Shown here: one piece after another, positions 33,463-44,612 of the stretch
Numbering within the stretch: the stretch's first letter is position 1
Layout: the number at the start of each line of letters is the position of its first letter
NCBI GenBank assembly: GCA_907165275.2
Contig: OU015654.1
Coordinates: forward strand, 1,195,501 to 1,259,500
DNA: 64,000 nt
Direction of reading: 5' to 3'
Source of the DNA: Zygaena filipendulae
Taxonomy: Eukaryota; Arthropoda; Insecta; Lepidoptera; Zygaenidae
Notes under the pieces: model-generated
What the model saw: only the letters and a program-made list of their open reading frames with translations
Told to the model about the DNA's origin: nothing
The model's database searches: none
Translations under genes and position numbers: made by a program

Positions 33463-33684
33463 AGCTGTGCCCCGCGGTTTCACCCGCGGTAATTTCGGAG
33501 TTCCCGCGGGAATTCCGGGATAAAAAGTACCCTATGTCCCCTTCTCTGTATCCCTGACAATGTGAATGCTAAATTTCATCCAAATCCGTTCAGCTGTTTT
33601 TGCGTGATTGAGTAACAAACATCCAAACATCCAAACGTCCAAACATCCAAGCATCAACACTTTCACATTTATAATATTAGTAGG
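33463..33684 (+). mobile_element. SINE copy (+), full length (copy B)
   Basis: Begins ACTAGCTGTGCCCCGCGG, contains GGAGTTCCCGCGGGAATTCC, and ends TATAATATTAGTAGGAT. It is closer to the family pattern than its copy A partner, which lost the first bases and has GAATTTCGAGA. Confidence 0.93.
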
Positions 33685-34754
33685 ATTGTTTCACTCATCA
33701 GAGTAAAAATTGTTTTTGTCATTACCTACTTGTATCCTGAAACTGGGAAAGCAAGATTTCAAACAGATTTTTTTTGTCGATTCCAAAAAATATCTGTGTT
33801 TGACACCTTTAGACATCGATCTCATATAAAAAGTAGATACACAGTCCCATACAAAAGTTCACTTAGAAACTGTCCACAGTCGTATTTACGTAGTTATAGC
33901 TGAAGTTATAGTTATATGTAGTTGGTTGGTATTACAACAGTACCTACCGAAAATATGAAATTCCATCCTTTTTTAGGGTCCTAGATGTGTGGTTTTTACA
34001 ATTTTTAAACGAGCACGACCGCGACTGATTTAAAAGCGCACCCAAAAGTTCAAGTGGACGCTCATTTCATGAGGACATTTTTTGACGCTGATTGTGTACC
34101 TGCTTTTTATATGAGATCGATGCATTTAGATGATAAATAGTAACAGACAATACATTACAATTTACGATTCGACCGACTCGAACCCGGCAACTATAGCGAG
34201 CGAAGACACCACGCTACATTTCCCATCGCACCTCAGCGGTCACAAATGGGCCGAGAAACGTTTCAATTCTCTTTGTAAATATCTATTTATATTTTACGTT
34301 TGTTTGCTTTGTAACTAAATTGAAATTTGTTGAATTACAGGAACAAAGCGTCGCGTCGGTAGGTAGGTATATTTGGGTTTTATACGAAGCGTGAAGAATC
34401 TGGCTCCATTTGGAATACCTTTGAAATTGTGACGGAGGCAATCCGTTTCGAGTCCTTCATTATTTCGGTGGTTTACAGAAATTAAATAAATTAGGTAATG
34501 TACGTATTTATGTTGCCTTGTAAATATATTTTACGTAACAAAATATAGTACGTAAATAGTTACTGTTCTGCAATGTTCCACCAGGTAAAATTACAACAGA
34601 CAGCATTATTGAGAAAGTAATTAAATGCTATATTATCTATATAATAAAAATTAATCGCCAAATGTATTGCTAAGCGCATAACTTCCAAACGTCTACACCA
34701 AATTGGATGATTTTTTTATTGTATTCTTTATTGTCAAGACAAGGTTTAAATAAA

Positions 34755-35594
34755 AGAAATTTGGAGTTCCTGCGGGAATTCCGAAACTCACGCGGGTGAA
34801 TCTCCGAAATGGTTGCACCGATATTGACGGAACTTTCACTGCCAATTAGCTGTTGTTATAAGGATTAAATTAGACTGCATTGGAGTTCCTGCGGGAATCC
34901 CGAAACTCACGCAGGTGAAACCGCGGGGCACAGCTAGTATAATGATAAAAAGTCTCTCGAAACTAAATATTTCACAGTAAAATTTGGAGAAGAAGTCCTC
35001 ATACATAATTATGTATGTAATATCTCTTCGCTAATCAAGATTAGATTTTGAAATACTACTTCTACTACTTTTGAAATACTTACAGTATAGATAGAAAAAA
35101 ATATTTTTTTTTTATCTGTCTCTGTGCCTGTTTGTTCCGGCTAATCTCTGAAACGGCTGGACCCATTTTAAAGGGACTTTCACTGACATATAGCTGATGT
35201 TATAAGGAGTAACGTAGGCTACTTTTATTTTAGAAAAACAGTTCCTGCGGGAATTTCGAAACTCACGCGGGGGAAACCGCGGGGCACAGCTAGTCTATAC
35301 ATTTAAATAAAATTGAAGTGTCTGTTTGTATTCCAAATTAACAGCTTTTCATTAAATGCATTTGAAAGTATATACGGTACCTACTTACGTATAAAACCAA
35401 TTTTTAAAATTTTTCTGTCTGTCTGTCTGTTTGTTCCGGCTAATCTCTGAAACGGCTAGACCAATTTTAACGGGACTTCCACTGACAGATGACACTGATG
35501 TTACAAGGAGTAACTTAGGCTACTTTTATTTAGGAAAAAAAATTCCCGCGGGAATTCCGAAATTCACGCGGGTGAAAACGCGGGGCACAGCTAG
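34755..35594 (-). mobile_element. Three minus-strand SINE-type copies (copy B)
   Basis: About 34755-34938, 35095-35295 and 35395-35594. They correspond to 25255-25446, 25600-25805 and 27235-27440. The pogo-like element of copy A inserted between the second and third. Confidence 0.85.
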
Positions 35595-36429
35595 TATTAT
35601 TATAAATGTAAAGTGAGTTTTGTTAATTGTTTTCTTTGTTACACCTTCATTCCTTAAGTACTCAATCGGTCATTATGAAATTGGGTCATAGACGTTGTGA
35701 GGGGCCAAAAGGAAAAAAGATACTTTTAATTTCGAAATTCCCGCGTGAACTCTTAAATTAACGCTAGTGAATCCAGGAGGAATCGCTAGTAGTATTAAGT
35801 AGGTATGTAATTATAAGTAATAACACATAGTTTGATCGGTTTCCACGAGTGCACGAGTGGTACAAGTACTTCAAGTCATTGAGACTCGAGTTATTATGCT
35901 TTTTATCATGATATAAAGAGTTCCCGAGGGAATTCAGAAATTAACGAGGGTGAAACTACGAGGCGAATGGCTTTAGCCGTGCCCCGCAGTTTCACCCGCG
36001 TGAGTCCCGGAATCCCCGAGAATCGATTAAATATACCATGGAAAATTGATTATATATGTAAACGATTGATACCAAACGATAGCTTAAAAATAAAAGCTGC
36101 AGCGCCATCTAGTAATACATACTTACAGATTTACACAGTTTCACAGTTAACTTTAGTTTTGCGTAAGTATGTTTTTTTTTATGAACCGATTGACATGAAA
36201 CAAACACTAAAATAATATGTTAAGTGAAGCTTACCACGAATCACGATGTATTAATGAAAACTTCATCTAAACTGGTTAAGCCATTTCTAATATTAGCGTG
36301 CACAAACGCACAGACCAACAGACAAAAATTCTAACAATTATTGTATGGGGTGCTATTGGGTTGATAAAGGTCCTAATAATATTTTTTCTCATATATCTAT
36401 CTTCCATGTACAGACAGCCATCCGTTACA

Positions 36430-37310
36430 TTTTTAACCGACTTCCAAAAAGGAGGTTCTATGTTCGATTGTATGTATGTTTTATTTTTATGTATGTTCAC
36501 CGATTACTCGAAGACGGTTGGACCGATTTGAAAAATTCTTTTTTTGTTTAAAAGGATATACTCCCAATTAGGTCCCATTGCCACCAAGTCGGGATCTGAT
36601 GATGGTATCTTGGAGAAATCGAGGGAACTCTTCAAAAATTATAGGCACACCTATAGCGATTTGGGTGTTTTTTATAGTCAATCGTTCATTTGCTTTTGAA
36701 AAGTAAAATTTGAAGAAGTGGAACTGATGATGAAGACCACAGATGGTCATCGGAACTACTCAACAATAATACGTATTTCACGGATTCCGATTGGAGCGAT
36801 TTCAAAAATTGTTTTTTTGTTTGAAAGGGGATACTTCCAAATTGATTACATTGTCACCAAGTCGAGATCTGATGATGGGATCTTGGAGTAATCGAGGGAA
36901 CTCTTCAAAAATTATAGGTACACCTATAGCGATTTTTGTATTTTTATAGTAAATCGTTTATTTACTTTTGGAAAGTCAAATTTGAAGAAGTTGAACTGAT
37001 GATGAAGACCACAGATGGTCATCAGAACTTCTAAATAATAGGTATTTCACAGATTCCGATTTGTTAACTTTAATATGGTTTCTAAACAATTTATGCTCGT
37101 CACAATGTATATGGTGAAGTAGAACTGATGATGATGTACCAGAAGAACTCCTCAACAATTAACGTTCCTGCATCGGGAAAAGCAATATTTTGTAAAAGGT
37201 GATGAGTAGTTGACATTAGGCTATTGTAACTTAGAGAAATTACGAACTAAGTCACTTAAAAGCGAGAAATAAACAAAATTTTAACAAAAAAATTAAAACC
37301 GACTTCCAAA
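36430..37310 (+). repeat. Dispersed CGACTTCCAAAAAGGAGGTT repeat with two internal units (copy B)
   Basis: Same family as 28795-29400. The block from GATGATGG-ATCTTGGAG to the next occurrence is present twice here (about 36598 and 36886, period 288 bp) and once in copy A. The first unit differs from the second at many positions, so this is probably loss in copy A and not a fresh duplication. Confidence 0.7.
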
Positions 37311-37330
37311 AAAAACAAAACTGAAAATCT

Positions 37331-37643
37331 AAAAATAAAAAGTTAAAAATAACAACATACCGATTTAATCCAAAAGACAAAAACACACGTAATATTATTA
37401 TTAGTTTGTGCTACCACTAATCGGTATGAAGTCGGTGACAAGCCAAATATGGAGGGGGTAGATGGGCTAAGTCGACTCCCGCCACCAGCTCTTCGTGAGC
37501 AGGACAACCCAAGTGGGCAGACACCAGCGGGCTTGTCACCGAATTCAAACCGATCAGTGGTAGCACAAACCAATAATAATATTACGTTTGTTTTTGTCTT
37601 TTGGATTAAATCGGTATGTTGTTATTTTTAGCTTTTTATTTTT
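37331..37643. mobile_element. Foldback element with ~95-bp inverted arms (copy B)
   Basis: Arms 37331-37425 and 37549-37643 are mutual reverse complements with few mismatches (core CATACCGATTTAATCCAAAA and its complement). The pairing extends inward through GTCGGTGACAAGCC / GGCTTGTCACCGA, leaving about 90 bp of loop with GGAGGGGGTAGATGGGC. No transposase is encoded. The frames here are palindrome translations. Confidence 0.85.
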
Positions 37644-37923
37644 ATTATAGGTATGTATAGATAAATATAGAAATTGCTTTCCAATCAAACATCGCTCGAG
37701 GTTGTACGCATGGCCAAACTAATTGTAATCAATTAGTACAGCGCTAACTGCAGCTACCCAGTTAATTCACAAACGTTATAGATACCTACCTACCTGTCGC
37801 GGAAAGTTAGATAAGTACCTATATCATAATTATCAAGTCTTACCTAATTGTTAATCTAAACTGATGTGGATTGTGGATATGAAACTGTAAAAAAAAAACG
37901 AAAAGTATTGTCACCAGTTCACT

Positions 37924-38614
37924 TCTTCTTCCTCCTCGCACTGTCCTGTTAGACGGGGTCGGCTTCATTCAGCGCCATTTTTGCCGTTGGTGAGCGTTCT
38001 CCTCCCTCAGACCCGGCCTCCTCAGATCCCGCTGGACACTCGATATCCAAGTGGCCTGTGGTCTTCCTCATCGCCTCCTGTTATTCGTAGCCATGGAAAG
38101 GCACTTTGTCACGACATGATCGTCCTGTCTTCGTACAACATGGCCGTACCAACGCAGTCTTGACTCTGTTATTTTCTCGGGTATTGGACCAACCTTAAAA
38201 CTTCCTCTTTTTTAATGTCATATGGGGCAAACGGGCAAGTGGTACACCTGATGGTAAGTGATTACCGCCGCCCATGGACATCTGCAACACCAGAAGGCAT
38301 GCAGGTGCGTTGCCGACCTGGAATGGGGATGGGAACTGGCTTTCAAGCGGGGCTGCCGGAACACACCGTTAGGTACTTGGCGACAGATTTACAACTTGAA
38401 GGTGGTAGCTAGCCAGCCGGGCACTAGAGGGCGCCCTACCACTATGCTATGGTTTCCTCACGATGTTTTCCTTCACCGACAGCTCAAGCTCATTGTTAGG
38501 ATTTGAACCTACACCGTGCGGCGTTTAATCCGAACGCACTAACCACTGAGCTATCATCGCTGTAATCTGGGCTAGTGTGAGCTATCATCCTCTAATGTGC
38601 TCATTTCACTATAA
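37924..38614 (-). mobile_element. 691-bp retroposon insertion with 13-bp target duplication
   Basis: TCACCAGTTCACT flanks both sides (37911-37923 and 38615-38627) and copy A has the empty site at about 30339. On the minus strand the insert ends in a purine tail (GAGGAGGAAGAAGA at 37924 onward). About 37924-38200 looks like a LINE 3' end, and 38208-38563 is a tRNA-derived SINE. Only one pair of flanking repeats was found, so a LINE carrying a SINE is the simplest reading. Confidence 0.75.
38208..38563 (-). mobile_element. tRNA-derived SINE, complete with A and B boxes
   Basis: On the minus strand the head has A box TAGCTCAGTGG (complement of 38543-38553) and B box GGTTCAAATCC (complement of 38499-38509) at normal tRNA spacing. 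A conserved body follows (CGGTGAAGGAAAACATCGTG, then GGTGTACCACTTGCCCG) and an A-rich tail (plus-strand CTTTTTTTAATGTCAT). It is the only complete copy here; 53390, 56019 and 60590 are 5'-truncated relatives. Confidence 0.9.
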
Positions 38615-38809
38615 TCACCAGTTCACTATAATTCTTATTTATCTACTTACTTTTTTATCATAATATTTTCAATTTTGTTTTGAGATAAAGAGAACTTTTC
38701 AACTTTGAGCAACATTAAATTGATCAAAAAACATAGTTTCCACCACAGGGATCTGCCATTAGGAATTGTTTGGTCGTTACCTATACTTCTATAACTTCAA
38801 ATATTATAA

Positions 38810-39000
38810 AGAGGTAAAGTTTATGAATTGTGAGTTTGTGACGTTGTAGGGAGTAATCTCTGGATCTACTGAGCCTATTTTGAAAATTCTTTCACTTATA
38901 GGAAGCTACGATAGCCCTGAGTGACATAGGGTGCTTTTTATCCCGATATTCGTACGGGAACTGCGAAATTACCGCGGGCTGAACCACGGGGAACTGCTAC
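38810..39000 (-). mobile_element. Minus-strand SINE at the end of copy B
   Basis: Continues past the duplication breakpoint (38972) as CGCGGGCTGAACCACGGGG, whereas the copy A partner is cut there. Confidence 0.8.
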
Positions 39001-40530
39001 TGAAAAGATAGTGCAAATCGATGGTGACCACTTGAGAAGATTGTTTATTTGCTACCCAGCGCATACACGCCACTTTCTACGGATATTAATTCATCCACCG
39101 AATCCGTTAGTTCGGCAGAAATGTCGCTGAGCTTTGAAGCGCGTGGTGCTCGAACGTGAACTCTAATGCGAAGGAAGAAAAGCTACAATGGCGTATCAAA
39201 AATAAAAGTTTGAAGGGTAATAAGTGGCGATCAAATTGAGATACGTAGCGACACGTGCGCGTTATTGCTCCACGAGAGTTTGGACAAACTAAAATATTGC
39301 TTATTTGGGCGGAAAACCTTTTTTCATGCTTCCACGATGATATCGGGCGATAGATTTGTCTCGCAGTTGATAAACAGAATGACTCGGCGAATGTTTTGTG
39401 TCGTTTTATTTATGAGACTGAAGGAAAAAAGTTTCATACCTACTATTATAGAAATAACTGAGTACCTATGTAAGAATTTATTTGATGTCGTAAAAACTTA
39501 TTGGCGAAAAAATTTTTATGTTGGATGATAAGTATCAGGTAAGGTAATGATTGCAATAACTAATGAAATATTCACTCACAAATGAACTGCTGATTGCAAA
39601 TTAAATGTGCCAATACTAGCTTTTCAAATTCAATGCAGATTGGCTCGTCAACTATCGCATTTGTTCAACCAACATTAATTGAGGATCCGGCACTTGTTAT
39701 TGGATTCTGATGATGATTATTTGCTCTTGTTACTTATGTACCTACTTGTTATTTATGTTGATACTTGTTACATGTGTAGGTACTTGTTACATGTGTAGGT
39801 ACTGGTTACTTGTGTACTTGTTACTTGTGAGTCTTGGACTGGAAAACTGTACCTTTTAATTTAAATAGGAAACTATTTACATATATTTACATTATTCGTG
39901 CTATGGTTGAATTTTGATGTTTAAGTTCTATATCAGAATGTGAAATTTTAATTTAAAAAATATAAACTAAAGACAAGTCATTAATTTCACAACTTGATAA
40001 CTAATAAGAAACTATCGGACAAAATCGTGCGGAGCAAAACAGATTCATAACCCATGAGAATGATAAGACGAATCAATTTATAGCAGAAAAGTTATGTAAT
40101 AAGCCTCGCGCAGCCATGAAAAATGATACTTAACGCGAGATGTTAGCAAGTCATCGTATTGGCGATCCATTAATCAAGCCAGATAGATATGATATTATTG
40201 ATTTATTTGCCATCGCTTCTCGGTTGGCTACTCAGGAATTCAATCTTGCTTCGATTATGAATTGCAGTGGATTGGTTTGTATTGAATATTCGATATTACC
40301 TTTAGCGTAGCCGTCTGGGGTTATTTGTATGCTATGTTTACTATGAATGTATAGATAGGTTTACGATTAATACGTATTTGATGTAGATTAGGGCCATCCA
40401 CCGTAAAAAATAATATTTATCATTGAAAAACAGTATTCACCTTTTTTTACATAAGTACCTAGTCTCTCTTTTTACTGTCATGTGGCACTAGATTGGCCCG
40501 TGTAACAGTTTTAGCCCATTAACCATTATT
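39001..40530. other. No gene recognised
   Basis: Begins downstream of the tandem duplication. A short degenerate array of ACTTGTTACATGTGTAGGT-like units is at 39720-39835. The 87-codon frame 39265-39528 has no family and ends in AT-rich sequence. Nothing else noted. Confidence 0.5.
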
Positions 40531-40767
40531 GGACGCAGATAAGCAATAACATGTTAACCCACAAAATTAAGTTATTGATTCAGAACGATTTATTGAGAGT
40601 TAGGGAACGTTTTTTAATTATGTGTTTACCTTATTACATTGCTTAAATATGTAACTAAATATTGAACATTAAAAAATGTTGACACAAAATGGCGCTCCTA
40701 CTTTTAAAACACGATTTACTCAAAATTTCTCCAGTGTGGGTTAACACACTATTGCTTATCTATGTCC
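40531..40767. mobile_element. MITE-B copy 1 (237 bp)
   Basis: Inverted ends GGACGCAGATAAGCAATA and TATTGCTTATCTATGTCC, continuing inward as TGTTAACCCACA / TGTGGGTTAACA, about 33 bp in all. A second copy is at 58231. The flanks ATTAT / ATTAT beside the TGG...CCA ends look like a short target duplication. Confidence 0.88.
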
Positions 40768-40852
40768 AATTATCAATGTTTAAATAATTTTTTAAACTTT
40801 TAATCTTCATTTGTTCTAATAAATTCAAATTTAAAATAATAAATTATAAGGA

Positions 40853-41068
40853 ACTAGCTGTTCCCCGCGGTTTCACCCACGTTAATTGCGGAGTTTGCGC
40901 GGGAAGTCCGGGTCACAATATAGCCTATGACATTCACAAATAACGTGGTTTCCTATTGGTAAAAAGAATTTTCAACATCAGTTCAGTAGATCCAGAGATT
41001 ACCCTCTATACAACCTCACAAATTCACAAACATAACCTTTTTATTAAATGTATTAGTAGGTATAGATG
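40853..41068 (+). mobile_element. SINE copy (+)
   Basis: AACTAGCTGTTCCCCGCGGT to ATTAGTAGGTATAGAT, with the GATCCAGAGATTACC version of the 3' half. Confidence 0.87.
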
Positions 41069-41496
41069 GAATCAAAATCTTTCAAAGATAAAAAAAATCC
41101 ACACTACACATATTCAGCACGTATTATTTCGAAGACAGACATCCGTTGAGCGTTAAAACAAAATAAAACTGTAATACCGTGGGTTGCTTTCATCCTGTAG
41201 AAATAATTTCGCAGTCCATTACGGTGCTAAGCTGGCCGTGCCAGCGCGACGGTGACACAAAATGGGCCGTGACAGACATGTAACGGTGACATTACTGGCT
41301 GACTCATTGTATTATTCTTGAAATGCAAAAACGGATAGGGGCGACGCAAGTGGCTGTGACATGCGAGGCAGTGAAAGAAGTTTCCATAAAAGCTAACATA
41401 TACATCTCAGTTGCAACCAGCTACTATGTCGTAGCAAAATATCATAGAAAGAATGCAAAAAAGTTGAAACGTGTACTTGCATTTTATAGACATTGC
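41069..41496. other. No feature recognised
   Basis: Moderately GC-rich around 41210-41370 (GCTGGCCGTGCCAGCGCG) but with no open frame of note. Confidence 0.4.
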
Positions 41497-41815
41497 TAGC
41501 TGTTACCCTTGGTTTCATCCGTGTCAATTTCAGGATTCTCGCATGAACTCTATATCAGTATGAATGATCTCCTATTCCGAGTTTTAAATTAGGTACTCGT
41601 ACACCAAATAACTTTTGCTCCTCGGCTTCAGGTACCTACTCTTTGTCAGAGTTAAAAGTATTTATGCTTCTCTATACGGTAGCTTCAAAATTCTTTCATT
41701 GAAAAGAATTTTTGAAATCGATTCTGTAGTTCTAGAGATAAGAAAGATAAGATAAAAAAAAAGATAAGAAAAAACTTTGCTTTTTTATAATATTACTGTA
41801 GATAAAATCACACTA
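41497..41815 (+). mobile_element. SINE copy (+), diverged
   Basis: GCTAGCTGTTACCCTTGGTT to TTATAATATTACTGTAGAT. An internal AAGATAAG-rich patch at 41738-41775 has replaced the ACAAAC tail. Confidence 0.7.
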
Positions 41816-41849
41816 GTAGATATAGGTTCGTACTTATATCAATAAACAG

Positions 41850-42050
41850 TAATCAAGAGGTTCCGGGTTCGATTCCCGATGGGGGTGAACTTTGTGTGAT
41901 GAACTCAGGGTTCCATTTTCCAGTCTGGGTGTGTGTATATATATCTATAGTATAATATATATTATGTAATAATATGTGTAGTATATACCACGTTTGCTTA
42001 GTGTAGGATCAAATAGATCTGTGTGTTGTGAAGTGGATTAAGTATTCAAG
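41850..42050 (+). mobile_element. Second tRNA-derived SINE, 5'-truncated
   Basis: Starts near the B box GGGTTCGATTCCC (41865-41877), then GTGTGATGAACTCAGGGTTC and a GGGTGTGTGTATATATAT tract, ending near GATCTGTGTGTTGTG. This order is typical of a lepidopteran tRNA-SINE. The A box region is missing. Confidence 0.7.
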
Positions 42051-43932
42051 AGTTCATAAAATCGGTGAATCTTGATCAATCATAACCTGTAAAATTCTAC
42101 TATATTATGCTCCTTTATTTTAAATAAGAAAACTAAATGGATTCTCTATAGTAGATATTATGTAACGTCAATATCTATATGTAGTTGTGTATGTGTCTAT
42201 GTGAGAACTCTTTTACGGCTGCAGAGATAAAAACCTTCAGTTTTATTTTCGGCTAGTCATAAATCCATTGCAATTAACCATTACCATTCTAGACACGTTT
42301 ATTTCACTCATATTCTCTTGCTATATAAACAAGTGCGCACTCAACTGATAACCTTAAAATTATATTATCTATGTATATCTCTGAGCTAGCTATTACTCGC
42401 GGCTCTACCTCAAGTAGATACATATAAACTATGAAATTTTCTCACGTAAGATAATATAATCTAAAAATGTGCTATGGAAAATACCAAAATGACCTGTAAC
42501 GATTTGAAGCACTTGACAATTATTTGTAAGCTTTTAATAGGTACCACCTACTATGATTTAAAATGCTATATCAGATATTATGAGCGACTTAAAAAAGGAA
42601 TTTCTTGGCGGAATCTACGTACATAGATTAAATTAGTTCCAATCTGCCTTTTACTAATAGAATGGTAGAAAAACATCTGGATAATATACTAAAAAGAAAA
42701 TTTTATATCTTTGACCAATTCATGCAATGTATAACACACAAACGAACCTTCAAATAATATTAGCAAGCAAAAGATAAGGTTCTTATATTGTCGAAGGTCA
42801 CTTTACCAATTTCCGAAGTACTTGTTCCACTCAGAGTTTCAACGAGCGGTCAGTCCGGAAAATTTTTCCGTGGCTCGAAAGCTTCGTTTGATGTTGAAGT
42901 GTTCTTACAAGATACTCGTAAATTTGAGGTATAAGGATAATCGCTTTTACAACAAAAAATAAAGACCTACTCCAATTTTTATCAGATCTTAGCCAAATTT
43001 TGTTTAAGACTATCCTTAAGGGGTAAAGAAAACCCTTTATAAATAAATAAAAAAATAAAAATAAATATTGGATCATCACTGGATTGATAAAAAAGGAACA
43101 AGAATTAAAAACTTCCTCCTTTTTAAAATTTGTTTATAATAGGTAGTTTTTAAGTCCAGTATTATAGTTAATAATCAAATCATTTATTCAAATTAGACCC
43201 ATAATGTGGCTCTTTTTGACGTCAATAAAATAACAGTTTACAGTAGACAGCACCTATAAAATATCCACCTTTCACAGCTTCCTAGTGCTATGGCTGAAGA
43301 GACGAACCTGCGCAACAAACTCTCCAGCAGCACGCTGTCAGTTTAAAATATAATATGTATAATATTAGTGCAGGTAACTCAACTTTAATTATGTGAGAAC
43401 AATGAGCCGTACGGTAGTTACCTAGAGATTATTTAACTGAGCAATTTGAAGCATTATGATAATTGGTAATAACCTCCAATAAATCATTAAATAAATTGAC
43501 ATAACTGCGTTGCATCCTTATTCAATGGCATTGTTGGTTTGATTTCCGTTGCCGTAATACGAAAAAGGCAATCGTGCAAAAACCGTCATGAGGCACGACT
43601 CCCCTTATTTTCCCACTGAACCCGTTTCCTCAATAAAATTGAGTTAGAAGCGCAATATGTTTGGCAAACAATTTTTCTTTACAAGACTCAAGGAGAAATG
43701 GAATGCCTCGCTACTAATGTGGCAAAATACTCGCATGTTGCTTTATAGTAAATATTAACAGCTGATTCGGCTTATTTTAAAAGTAAACCGTAGATTAGAT
43801 TTGATTATTTTATTTCACATCATCAAATTCGAAATTACATAACAATAATACCTATGTCAAAAGATAACGTGATCGTCGAAATGTATGAAAATGTCCAAGC
43901 ATTATTATTTTTATTATCAATAGATATATGCT
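42051..43932. other. 1.9 kb without recognised genes
   Basis: AT-rich. The 82-codon minus frame 42831-43079 is rich in Leu/Phe/Lys with no motif. Part of it (GAAAACTTCCTCCTTTTT-like text near 43110) resembles the dispersed CGACTTCC repeat. Nothing else supported. Confidence 0.45.
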
Positions 43933-44009
43933 ACTACTAGTTGTGCCCCTGTGGTTTAACCCGCGTTAATTTCAGAGTTCCCGCGGGAATTCCGGGATAA
44001 AATGTACCC
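43933..44009 (+). mobile_element. SINE, 5' part, interrupted by BEL element
   Basis: ACTAGTTGTGCCCCTGTGG to GATAAAATGTACCC. It resumes at 49841 with TACCCTTTGTGTTAATC, so the BEL element sits inside this SINE with a TACCC duplication. Confidence 0.93.
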
Positions 44010-44514
44010 TGTTTGCGCGGTGGTGGATGAGCAATACACCCAACAACCCTCAAACTCTGTGCGGGGGGGAGGTTCGTTAAATATCACCATAGGAAAAGAT
44101 AAAGGTATTAAGAAAGCCTGACCTTCTATCCAGGATCTATGCTGCATCCGTCAGAAGAGATGAATCACCTAATGCGTTGTTCTGTGAGCAGTTCCCTGGC
44201 CTTGCTGGCGCGCCTCTTCTCGGCCGACCGGGTCACAACTCCCACTCGGTGTAGATCTTCTGTTTCTCTTCGACAGATGACTTATAGCGGGTGCGGTTAA
44301 TATTAATACGATATAACGAGTTTAATTCGGTAACAAAGCGGCGTCGTGATCAACGAATCCAACTAGCGTAGTGGACGTGACCAGTAGTGCGGAGCGGTGA
44401 TTTTATACTGACGTGATAAGTGGATGCAGCGAAAATACTAACTTAAAGAGGGTAGTTAGAGATTAATAAACGGTTGAGACAGAATGCCAAGTACCTGCGG
44501 TATTGGCGTGAACA
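44010..44514 (-). repeat. 3' LTR of BEL element
   Basis: 505 bp. On the minus strand it begins TGTTCACGCCAATACCG and ends CCACCGCGCAAACA. A purine-rich stretch (minus strand GGCCGGGGGCAA) directly precedes it and could be the plus-strand primer. Confidence 0.95.
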
Positions 44515-44612
44515 TTGCCCCCGGCCTTGAAACCGTGGGGTTTTAAGATAAAAATAAGAAAATATTGCGGAGCGGTATTACTAGTAATAATTAAAGCGGG
44601 ATGATATTAAAT

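Larger units (their letters stand above)
30666..38972. repeat. Segmental tandem duplication, copy B
   Basis: Direct copy of 17592-30665 (8.3 kb). It lacks the MITE-A copy 3 (empty site about 30717-30730), the pogo-like element (empty site 35366-35378) and one 490-bp unit. It has an extra 288-bp unit (36598-36885), the full foldback element, and a retroposon insertion (37924-38614). Identity to copy A varies: nearly complete over about 34345-36590, visibly lower at 33185-33400 and 37815-38972. Confidence 0.92.

Noticed and set aside
28627..36551. Frames on both strands around 28627-28911 and 36276-36551
   Set aside because: They lie in the dispersed CGACTTCC repeat and overlap one another in three frames.
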